Under the pieces are notes generated by a model that was not told the origin of the DNA, did no database searches, and saw only the letters and a program-made list of their open reading frames with translations. From an uncultured Verrucomicrobia subdivision 3 bacterium (lineage in GTDB: Bacteria; Verrucomicrobiota; Verrucomicrobiia; Limisphaerales; UBA11358), in assembly GCA_903865745.1 (NCBI GenBank), contig CAIPKV010000031.1, forward strand, positions 1 through 64,000: a stretch of 64,000 nt of DNA. Direction: 5' to 3'. Positions 25,047-32,611 of the stretch are shown piece by piece. A program made the translations under genes and the position numbers. How positions within the stretch are numbered: the first letter of the stretch is position 1; each line of letters starts with the position of its first letter.

Positions 25047-26039
25047 CTATTCGGGTGCGGAGAGTGCTTTTACACGATTGGAAAAAGCCAAAAACATTTT
25101 CGGAGTCCATTTGGCAAACCAATCGCACACCGCCTTGCGGTTTGCATCAATTTTGGGGTCAATCTTTTCTTCGAGTAAAATTCTGGAGGAATCCTTATCG
25201 AGCATTGGCCGCCAATCCAAGGTTGCGCCAAGTTCTTTTTCGATTTCGTCTGATTGTGATTTAAGCTGCTCGAATGCAGAATCTTTCCACCCTTGAGGTT
25301 TAATATACAGCTCAACGACGATGCTCTGGTTTTTTGGAGTCAAAAGCATACTGATTGCAAATCCAGCCCGCCCGATAGCAATTGAAGACCAATGGTCTTC
25401 ACCGGGTTTCTGAAGGCGAAACGGAAGTTTTTCAGACTTCATGCGATTGTGAATGTCTGTCCAAAATGCGAGTCGCCATTGATTTCGTTTCTTGTCGCCC
25501 TCAGTCAAATCGGTGTTCGCCTGTTTCATGGTGACGTTGGGGCGGCAAATAACGTCGAGTTGTGGGGCTGCTGGGCTTGAGCCGATTGTAAACGCTTTGA
25601 GTTCCGCCAAATAAAGGGAAACTGTGTTGGGCGTGTTCTCGTTCAACCAGTCAATCACTCGCCGATGGTCATCAGCCGCTTCCTCGGCAATCCAAATACC
25701 AACCACAGCCTTATGAACTGCCGCGTATGTGAGCAATTTTGCCAGATGGTCGTGGTTGGTTCTGCCAAATTGGTTTTCAATTACAACGACATGGCTTTCA
25801 TCGCCAATGACGTTTGCAACAATGTCGCATGAGAAGTTTGCCCCTTTGCCTTCTCGACGTGGATTTTCGATTTCGATTTCGAGGTCTTGAGCCAGAAGGT
25901 CAATTCCATCTTGCGTGGCCAGAAAATCAGAAAAGTGAGTTTCTTGCTGCCAAAGAGTTCTGATATTTTCCACTTGAGAGCGTTTGCCAACCGGCAGCTT
26001 TGTGGGTTTCGGATTTCCACCCATATTTTTATCGCTCAT
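25047..26039 (-). CDS. DUF4268 protein with PD-(D/E)XK-like core
   Basis: A 330-residue protein. FSCDIVANV and HVVVIENQFGRTNHDHLAKLLTYAA give the acid and E-x-Q signature of this nuclease-like group, followed by WIAEEAADDHRRVIDWLNE. The C-terminal DUF4268-type half contains FWTDIHNRMKS and LYIKPQGWKDSAFEQL. These proteins are common next to restriction systems, but no activity is proven. It is the last island gene on this side. The next conserved gene begins about 430 bases on. Confidence 0.75.
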   Translation of the reverse strand: MSDKNMGGNPKPTKLPVGKRSQVENIRTLWQQETHFSDFLATQDGIDLLAQDLEIEIENPRREGKGANFSCDIVANVIGDESHVVVIENQFGRTNHDHLAKLLTYAAVHKAVVGIWIAEEAADDHRRVIDWLNENTPNTVSLYLAELKAFTIGSSPAAPQLDVICRPNVTMKQANTDLTEGDKKRNQWRLAFWTDIHNRMKSEKLPFRLQKPGEDHWSSIAIGRAGFAISMLLTPKNQSIVVELYIKPQGWKDSAFEQLKSQSDEIEKELGATLDWRPMLDKDSSRILLEEKIDPKIDANRKAVCDWFAKWTPKMFLAFSNRVKALSAPE

Positions 26040-26260
26040 GGTGATTTAATCTTTAGGCAAACCTAGTTCAGTGTCAATCAGGCGTTGACTGAGCCAAATG
26101 CTGGTTGACGTTGTAAACCCGGACAGACCGAAGAACCGTTCATGGGTCAAGGGGCCGGATTGACAGGAAAGGGGTCTGGCTTTGCGTCAGGCCGTTCTTT
26201 GTCGTCTGTTTGGGTGTCGTTCCGTCTGGAAGCCCCAAAACCATTGAAATCGTTGGGAAA

Positions 26261-26288
26261 TTGACAGGCCGTCGTTATTTGTTAATAT
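26261..26288 (+). promoter_or_regulatory. Sigma70-like promoter
   Basis: TTGACA at 26261-26266 and TAATAT at 26283-26288 are separated by 16 bases. It could drive the TPR/GT-C gene whose start is about 180 bases downstream. Confidence 0.45.
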
Positions 26289-26375
26289 CTACAAAAGACC
26301 GTGGCAATTTTATAGGGCAAGGGCATGGGCGATTTTTTGGATTTAAGATTTACGAGCGCTTGGTTTGACGCGGCC

Positions 26376-26410
26376 AAATCGTAAATCGTAAATCGTGAAT
26401 CGTAAATTGT
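26376..26410. repeat. Heptamer tandem repeat AAATCGT
   Basis: Five contiguous copies of AAATCGT: three exact, the fourth with GAATCGT and the fifth with AAATTGT. An inverted partner (GATTTACGA) lies about 20 bases upstream at about 26348. It sits between the promoter and the TPR/GT-C start. Confidence 0.85.
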
Positions 26411-26469
26411 TCATTCTTCCTTCAGCCAAGCGGTTCAAATAAACTGCCGCCTCGCTTAAAGTGAGAACC

Positions 26470-28413
26470 ATGTCGCGTCCACGCCTCGTCGCCCTCCTGC
26501 TGGCCCTGACCACGCTGCTGGTCTTTCTGCCCGCTGGCGGTTTCCAATTCGTGAATTTCGACGACACGGATTACATCACCGATAATCCCGTCGTCAAACA
26601 CGGGCTCACGCCGGCCGGCCTGGCCTGGGCGTTCAGCGGCTACCATGTCAGCAACTGGCATCCGGTCACTTGGCTGTCGCACATGATGGATTGCTCGCTG
26701 TTCGGCGTTAACGCCGGCGCGCATCACTTCGTCAATGTGCTGTTCCATGCGGCCAACACCGCGCTGCTCTTCACCCTGTTGTGGCGACTTACGCAACGGC
26801 TTTGGCCATCCGCCCTGGTCGCCGCGCTGTTCGCGTGGCATCCGCTGCACGTCGAATCGGTCGCGTGGATTTCTGAGCGCAAAGATGTGTTGAGCACATT
26901 TTTCGCACTGCTCGCACTATTGAGCTATGCGAAGTATGCCAAGGAAAACTGCCGGCGAAGTTTTTGGTATGCGCTGATATTTTTCGCACTTGGCCTGATG
27001 TCCAAGCCGATGCTGGTTACGCTGCCGTTCGTGCTGTTGCTGTTGGATTACTGGCCGCTGGGCCGAATGGGAAACGTCCGGCTGTTGTTGGCGGAGAAGA
27101 TCCCTTTCTTTCTGCTCGCCGCAATTTCCTGCGTCCTCACCTTTCTCGCCCAGCGCAACGGCGAGGCCGTCGTGTCGCTCGACAGCGTCTCGCTGGGCTA
27201 CCGCCTCGAAAACGCGCCGCTCGCCGCCGCCGGTTATCTTCAGAAGATTTTCTGGCCAACAGGCCTGTGCGCCATCTATCCGATGCCGCCGAAACTTTCG
27301 GCGCTGCACGTTGCTTTGGCCATCGCGGTTTTAATTTTAATTTCCGTCGCCGCGTGGCAGTGGCGCAAAGCGCGGCCGTATTTCATCACCGGCTGGCTGT
27401 GGTTTCTCGGCACGCTCGTCCCGGTCATCGGCCTGGTACAAGTCGGCGGGCAGGCGATGGCGGACCGCTATACCTACCTACCGGCTATCGGATTCTTCAC
27501 CGCGCTGGTTTTTCTGGCGAACGATTTCGCGGACCGGCTGCAAACGCCGCGCGTCATCCGGTTCGGAGTGGCCGGGCTGGTTACACTGGCGTGCATTTTG
27601 GTTACGGAAAACCAACTCCAGTTCTGGCGCGACAGCGAAACGCTTTTTCGCCGCGCCATCGCCGTGACAGAGAACAACGACATCGCACTCATCAACCTTG
27701 GCGTTGCCTTGGATGTGCAAGGCCGCTTCGACGAGGCGCTGGTGGTTTATGGGCAGGCCGTAAAATGCGGCAGCCGGCATTTTGAGGTGCATAACAATCT
27801 TGGCAACGTGCTTGGTCTCTTAGGCCGGCATGCCGACTCACTTGCCGAATATCGGGAGGCAATCCGGCATCGCCCGGACAATCCCAAGTTTCACAACTCC
27901 GCCGGCACCGAACTGGCCGCCCTGGGCCGGTGGGACGAGGCGCTGGCGGAATTTTATCAAGCCATCACGCTCAATCCCAATTACGCCGCCCCGCACGTCG
28001 AAGTCGCGAAAGTCCTGTTCAAGCTTGGTCGCGATGCCGATGGTTTAAACGAATTCCAGGTCGCCGTACAAATTGAGCCGGACAATTACAAGACCCTGGC
28101 CACGGTCGCGCATTATCTTGCCGCCAACGAAAATGCCGCCGCCCGCAATGGCCCGGCCGCGCTCGCGCTGGCCCGTCAGGCCGACGCACTTTCCGGTCAT
28201 GGGCAACCCGTGGTGTTGGATTATCTCGGCATGGCTTTTGCCGCGAATGGGGATTTTTCCAACGCCGTCCGCTGTGTGCAGAGCGCGCTCACCGTCGCTG
28301 CCCTCGCGCAGATGCCAAACACCGGGGCGATGCAGCCGCGGCTGGAGCTATATCAGCTAAACCAGCCTTGGCGTGAATCCTTTCGCGCCACCAATAGTCC
28401 GGCGAAGAATTAA
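26470..28413 (+). CDS. TPR-containing GT-C-like membrane glycosyltransferase
   Basis: A 647-residue protein from ATG 26470. The N-terminal half has about ten hydrophobic helices and an early NFDDTDYI acidic motif in the first outside loop, like the TMTC/O-mannosyltransferase-type GT-C proteins. The C-terminal half has several tetratricopeptide repeats (GRFDEALVVYGQAVK, GRHADSLAEYREAIR, GRWDEALAEFYQAIT, GRDADGLNEFQVAVQ). A lipid-linked sugar donor and a protein acceptor are the family's expectation; specificity is unknown. Composition is markedly GC-richer than the island. Confidence 0.75.
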   Translation: MSRPRLVALLLALTTLLVFLPAGGFQFVNFDDTDYITDNPVVKHGLTPAGLAWAFSGYHVSNWHPVTWLSHMMDCSLFGVNAGAHHFVNVLFHAANTALLFTLLWRLTQRLWPSALVAALFAWHPLHVESVAWISERKDVLSTFFALLALLSYAKYAKENCRRSFWYALIFFALGLMSKPMLVTLPFVLLLLDYWPLGRMGNVRLLLAEKIPFFLLAAISCVLTFLAQRNGEAVVSLDSVSLGYRLENAPLAAAGYLQKIFWPTGLCAIYPMPPKLSALHVALAIAVLILISVAAWQWRKARPYFITGWLWFLGTLVPVIGLVQVGGQAMADRYTYLPAIGFFTALVFLANDFADRLQTPRVIRFGVAGLVTLACILVTENQLQFWRDSETLFRRAIAVTENNDIALINLGVALDVQGRFDEALVVYGQAVKCGSRHFEVHNNLGNVLGLLGRHADSLAEYREAIRHRPDNPKFHNSAGTELAALGRWDEALAEFYQAITLNPNYAAPHVEVAKVLFKLGRDADGLNEFQVAVQIEPDNYKTLATVAHYLAANENAAARNGPAALALARQADALSGHGQPVVLDYLGMAFAANGDFSNAVRCVQSALTVAALAQMPNTGAMQPRLELYQLNQPWRESFRATNSPAKN

Positions 28414-28473
28414 CTGGCTGGTAAAATTCCATTGTCAGTTTGCCCCAAAAAATTAGACTGTCCGCTCGCTTAA

Positions 28474-29580
28474 ATGAAAACTTACAACATCGCAGCGCTC
28501 GCCGGCGACGGCATCGGCAACGAAGTCATGCGCGAAGCCATCAAGGTTTTGCGCGCCACGGAAAAGAAATTCAACTTCTCGCTCAACATTACCGAAGCCC
28601 CCGTCGGCTGGGCCGGCATTGACGCTGCCGGCAAGGCCTTGCCAGATGCGACGCTCGCGCTCTGCAAGAAATCGGACTCCATTTTGTTCGGCTCCGTCGG
28701 CCTGCCCGATCGCGACCCGACGATTCCCAAGGAAGAACGCCCCGAACGCGCTGCGCTGCTGCGGCTGCGCAAGGAGTTCAGTTTGTTCGCCAACTTGCGC
28801 CCGGTGAAACTGCCGAAGGTGCTTTCGCACGCGTGTCCGCTGGCGAAAGATCGTCAGGGCGATGGCATCGACATTCTCGTTGTGCGCGAATTGACCGGCG
28901 GCATGTATTTCGGTCAGCCGAAGAAGACCGAGGATATTGGCGGCGGCAATTTCCGCGCCATTGACACGATGGTTTACACCACGCCGGAGATTGAGCGCAT
29001 CGCGCATGTGGCGTTCAAGGCCGCGCAATTGCGCCGGAAGAAATTGACGAGCATCGACAAGGCGAACGTGCTGGAGAACGGCATCCTGTGGCGCGAAGTC
29101 GTCACGCGCGTCGGCAAGCAATATCCCGACGTGACGCTCGACCACATGTTCGTGGATAACGGTGCGATGCAGCTCATGCTCAAGCCCACGCAGTTCGACG
29201 TGATGCTCTGCGAAAATATGTTTGGCGATATCTTGAGCGACGAGGCGGCGGCGCTGGGCGGTTCGCTGGGCATGTTGCCGAGCGCAAGTTTGGGCGCGAC
29301 GAATGGCAACCAGACTTTCGGTTTCTACGAGCCAGCGGGTGGTACGGCACCTGACATCGCGGGTAAAAATCTGGCGAATCCCATCGCGCAAATTCTGTCG
29401 AGCGCGCTGATGTTGCGGCATAGCTTCGGTCTGAACGAAGCGGCGGCGGCGATTGAAAATGCCGTGGCCACGGCCATCGCGGCGGGCCATCGCACCGGCG
29501 ATATCTTCAGCGCGAGTGAGGCTGGCGCGAAGCGCGTTGGCACCACGCAGATGGGCAATGCGATTGCGGCAGCGGTTTGA
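28474..29580 (+). CDS. leuB: 3-isopropylmalate dehydrogenase
   Basis: A 368-residue enzyme of leucine synthesis. It oxidises and decarboxylates 3-isopropylmalate using NAD. GDGIGNEVMREA at the start, the Mg-binding segment (VDNGAMQLM, CENMFGDILSDEAAALGGSLGMLPSAS) and the NAD-binding FYEPAGGTAPDIAGKNLANP are all intact. The length fits the family. A strong terminator follows. Confidence 0.97.
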   Translation: MKTYNIAALAGDGIGNEVMREAIKVLRATEKKFNFSLNITEAPVGWAGIDAAGKALPDATLALCKKSDSILFGSVGLPDRDPTIPKEERPERAALLRLRKEFSLFANLRPVKLPKVLSHACPLAKDRQGDGIDILVVRELTGGMYFGQPKKTEDIGGGNFRAIDTMVYTTPEIERIAHVAFKAAQLRRKKLTSIDKANVLENGILWREVVTRVGKQYPDVTLDHMFVDNGAMQLMLKPTQFDVMLCENMFGDILSDEAAALGGSLGMLPSASLGATNGNQTFGFYEPAGGTAPDIAGKNLANPIAQILSSALMLRHSFGLNEAAAAIENAVATAIAAGHRTGDIFSASEAGAKRVGTTQMGNAIAAAV

Positions 29581-29610
29581 AATTCGTTCTTTTCGCTTAA
29601 TAAAAATAAA

Positions 29611-29641
29611 AGAGCGGCCACCACTGGCCGCTCTTTTTTTG
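29611..29641 (+). terminator. Rho-independent terminator after leuB
   Basis: A 10-bp stem (AGAGCGGCCA, 29611-29620, with 29625-29634) has a four-base loop and is followed by a run of T. Confidence 0.92.
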
Positions 29642-29660
29642 GGCCTTAGCCGAGGCGGCA

Positions 29661-30410
29661 TCATGGAAACGTGTTCCAGACCAGCTCTGGATTATTGGTG
29701 ATGCCAGTGGAAGTGCCGTTGCAGTATTCAGATTTCTTGAAATGTTTGGCGTGGCCGTCCAGAAAGGAAAAGTTCGCGCCATTATGCACATTGGTCACGG
29801 AGCCGCCGTCGCCCAGCGCGGGTTTTTGTTCGTTGTCATACAGCCAGACGACCACTACCGGCGCGGCGGGGATGGCGGAGAGTCTGATTTTAGGATGATC
29901 ATTAGCGCCCAATCCGTTGAACCCTTGATTGAGTGCATAATGAAAAAGATTGTGGCTGCTGCCAGTGGCCGACACGTTCGCCCGCCGGTTATTGGCCGGA
30001 CAAATCCAAATGGAATGATTGGGCGCGATGCTGGGATTCATGCGTTCGGGCAAATCCGCATAACGCGGCAACAAAGCGATCGCGGCCGGGAGCTGGACAT
30101 ACCATGCAGGATAAGTGAGGTCCGTTAGGTCGCTGTCCAGCGGGGTTGGCTTGCCTTCTGGTGGGAGATAATCCTGATCGTCGGCCACATAAATCTGGGT
30201 GGCCAGCCCCCACTGTTTGAGATTATTTCGGCACGCCGCCGCCTGCGCCGTCGCCTTGGCTTTGCTCAAAGCGGGCAGCAGCAGCGCCGCGAGGATGGCA
30301 ATGATGGCGATGACCACCAGCAGTTCGATGAGGGTAAAAGCCGTGCGCCTGCGCGCCGCAGTTAGATGGCGAGGTGGGGTGAACATCCGAGTTAAAGTTG
30401 GTTGGTTCAT
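29661..30410 (-). CDS. Prepilin-type protein with C-terminal DGH motif
   Basis: A 249-residue protein from ATG 30410. The prepilin peptidase site is followed by the pilin helix ([24 protein letters not shown]). The rest is a small globular domain ending in [12 protein letters not shown], the H-x9-DG-type C-terminus of a large group of such proteins in Verrucomicrobiota, Planctomycetota and related phyla. Pseudopilin or surface protein; the partner system may be the gsp-like operon at 56-63 kb. Confidence 0.85.
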   Translation of the reverse strand: MNQPTLTRMFTPPRHLTAARRRTAFTLIELLVVIAIIAILAALLLPALSKAKATAQAAACRNNLKQWGLATQIYVADDQDYLPPEGKPTPLDSDLTDLTYPAWYVQLPAAIALLPRYADLPERMNPSIAPNHSIWICPANNRRANVSATGSSHNLFHYALNQGFNGLGANDHPKIRLSAIPAAPVVVVWLYDNEQKPALGDGGSVTNVHNGANFSFLDGHAKHFKKSEYCNGTSTGITNNPELVWNTFP

Positions 30411-30569
30411 ATATAATCCTCCCATTTAAGGGTTCGCTTGGTTTTGACCGCGACTGCCCAGGGGTGCCGGCAGCACCTACCGGTTTAACAGTCCCAGCCA
30501 GCAGAGAAAGCTTTATTAAATAGCCCGATTACCTTGAAAAGCTGTAAGTGTTTGCAGTTTAGAGAGGTA

Positions 30570-30955
30570 AAGCCTCGGACGGAGCCAAAAATAGGTGTCG
30601 TCGGCTTGGCTAACCACGGGAGCGAACGGAAAAACCCTGGGAGCGAATGAAAAAACCTTAGGATTGGGCCAAAGAATCCCAGGGTTATTTCACTCAGCCC
30701 CGAGGTTAACCACGGGAACCCTGGGAGCGAACGAAAAAATCCTAGGATTTTTCCGCTCGCTCCCAGGATTTTGTCGCGCAATCCGAGGGCTGAGCCAAAA
30801 AACCCAGGATTCTTCAGAGCAATCCTAGGATTATGCGGAAGAATCCTAGGGCTGAGCGGCGCAACCCTCGGGCTACACGGTTTTACCCGAGGGTTGCGCC
30901 AGCCAATCCCACCCCAATCCCGTTCGCTCCCGGGATTTTGACCACCCGGCCAAGG
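30570..30955. repeat. Degenerate 21-bp phased array 1
   Basis: Nineteen consecutive registers of a core resembling AAYCCYNGG start every 21 bases: 30570, 30591 (weak), 30612, 30633, 30654, 30675, 30696, 30717, 30738, 30759, 30780, 30800, 30821, 30842, 30863, 30884, 30905, 30926 and 30947 (weak). The core is partly palindromic (for example AATCCTAGGATT). The 12-base remainder is variable but often AGCGAANGAAAA or GCTGAGCCAAAA. It lies between the divergent prepilin and S10 peptidase genes. The reading frame is open on both strands, as 21 is a multiple of three. Confidence 0.85.
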
Positions 30956-31036
30956 GTAATTGGGTCGCCGGCCTTGAAAATTTTCCGTGGCGTGTGAACG
31001 CGAAGCCGCTAACCTGCGTCCAATCGAACCATTGAT

Positions 31037-32548
31037 ATGACCATGAAAAAATTCGCCGCCCTGCTCCTGCTCGCCGCCGCCTTGCCGCTCCGCGCCGCCG
31101 ATACTAACACGCCCGCCGCTGCGCCGGAAAAATCTGAGCTGGGCAAAATCCCCGACGCCTCCCATGCGCCCGTGCGCGTGACGAACACGGTCAGCATCGC
31201 CGGCGAACGCGTCACCTATGTGGCCGAGACTGGGATGTTGCCGTTGCTCAAGCCGAACGGTACCTCGCGCGCGTCGGTCTTTTACGTCGCTTACACGCGC
31301 ACGGATGGCAAGCCGGGTGTTAAAAGGCCGGTGACATTTAGCTTCAATGGTGGACCTGGCTCGGCTTCGGTGTGGCTGCACCTCGGCGCGCTCGGCCCGC
31401 GCCGCGCGAAGATGAATGAGGATGGTTCGCAGCCCGCGCCGCCCTTTGCGCTGGTGGATAACGAATATTCTCTGCTCAACGCCAGCGACCTTGTGTTCAT
31501 CGACCCGGTGGCGACCGGTTTTAGTCGCGCGACGAAGGACGAGAAGCCGGAAGCGTTTTTTGGCGATGAGGCGGATTTGGATTCGGTTGGCGAATTCATC
31601 CGGCTCTGGACGACGCGCCATGACCGCTGGCTCTCGCCGAAATTTGTCTGCGGCGAAAGCTACGGCGTCTTTCGCGCCGCCGGTCTCGCGGAACATTTGC
31701 GCAGCCGCTACGGGTTGTATCTGAACGGCCTGATTCTCGTCTCCGGCGTGCTGGATTTTGGCACCATCAGCGGCGGCACGGGCAACGACCTACCGTATCC
31801 GCTGATTTTGCCGGCCTACACGGCGGCGGCGCATTTCCACAATAAACTGTCGCCGGACTTGCAGGCGGATTTGACGAATGCATTGGCCGAGTCGCGGGAT
31901 TTTGCGAAAGGCGAATTCACTTCGGCGTTGCTGCAAGGCGCGGCGTTGTCTACGGACGAGCGGAAAAAGGTGGTTGCCGAGCTGGTGCGGCTCACCGGCC
32001 TGAAAGAATCCGTCATTGTGGACAACAATTTGCGCGTGGATCCCTCGGTGTTCCGCAAACAATTACTGCATGACGACGGCCTCATCCTCGGCGCTTACGA
32101 TGCGCGGTTGACGGGGCGCGATGGTGATCCGGCGGGACCAAACGCGGATTTCGATCCGGCGAGTGCGGCGGTGATGGGGCCGTTTTCGGCGGCGATGAAT
32201 TCGTATGTGCGGAGTGAATTGAAGTTCGAGGATGATTTGCCGTATGAACTGATTGGCAGTGTTCAGCCGTGGAATTATGGTGCGCGAAATAATTTTGCCA
32301 ATGCCAGCGACCGGCTCGCGTCGGTGATGAATCAAGAACCCTATCTCAAAATCCTCGTGCTGGGTGGCCGCTGCGACCTGGTCTGCCCCATCGACACGAT
32401 GCGGCATAGTATCGGCCACATGGGTCTCGCGGATGTTTACCGCAGTAATGTGAAGTTCGCCGAGTTCGACGCCGGCCACATGATGTATATCAATTTGCCG
32501 GACCTTAAAAAAATGCAGGCGGAGGTTGAGGCGTTCATCCGGCCATAA
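31037..32548 (+). CDS. Secreted S10-family serine carboxypeptidase-like protein
   Basis: A 503-residue protein with a signal peptide (MTMKKFAALLLLAAALPLRAA). The S10 core shows the oxyanion segment FNGGPGSASVWL, nucleophile motif CGESYG, Asp in GGRCDLVCP and His in DAGHMMY, so the Ser-Asp-His triad looks complete. These enzymes remove C-terminal residues at acid pH and act outside the cytoplasm. The start codon follows the repeat array closely. Confidence 0.9.
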   Translation: MTMKKFAALLLLAAALPLRAADTNTPAAAPEKSELGKIPDASHAPVRVTNTVSIAGERVTYVAETGMLPLLKPNGTSRASVFYVAYTRTDGKPGVKRPVTFSFNGGPGSASVWLHLGALGPRRAKMNEDGSQPAPPFALVDNEYSLLNASDLVFIDPVATGFSRATKDEKPEAFFGDEADLDSVGEFIRLWTTRHDRWLSPKFVCGESYGVFRAAGLAEHLRSRYGLYLNGLILVSGVLDFGTISGGTGNDLPYPLILPAYTAAAHFHNKLSPDLQADLTNALAESRDFAKGEFTSALLQGAALSTDERKKVVAELVRLTGLKESVIVDNNLRVDPSVFRKQLLHDDGLILGAYDARLTGRDGDPAGPNADFDPASAAVMGPFSAAMNSYVRSELKFEDDLPYELIGSVQPWNYGARNNFANASDRLASVMNQEPYLKILVLGGRCDLVCPIDTMRHSIGHMGLADVYRSNVKFAEFDAGHMMYINLPDLKKMQAEVEAFIRP

Positions 32549-32611
32549 GGTCGGCAACGGAAACAGTTGTTGATTCCGAATGGCCGCGCGCCGTTTAAGC
32601 TGCGATTGCAA

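Larger units (their letters stand above)
26040..26469. other. Island/core junction region without genes
   Basis: Nothing coding is supported. The stretch holds a good sigma70-like promoter (26261-26288), an AT-rich 5' segment, and a heptamer repeat at 26376-26410. No tRNA or clear direct repeat was seen. Composition shifts here from the AT-richer island to the GC-richer core. Confidence 0.6.

Noticed and set aside
26040-26469. tRNA gene as an island insertion site
   Set aside because: No cloverleaf or TTCRANNC T-loop was found.
26964-27785. Out-of-frame reading in the TPR/GT-C gene
   Set aside because: Arg-rich overlap on the same strand as a gene with clear TPRs.
28453-29664. Long minus-strand frame antisense to leuB
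   Set aside because: Arg/His/Gln-rich shadow of a conserved gene with no domain.
30570-30955. CRISPR array
   Set aside because: Units are 21 bases in total, the repeat is degenerate and the spacer is only about 12 bases; no cas genes occur in the window.
30485-31696. Long minus-strand frame over the 21-bp array and antisense to the S10 peptidase
   Set aside because: Its C-terminal heptads come from the repeat period, and the rest is antisense to a well-motifed gene; an artefact of GC bias and a period divisible by three.
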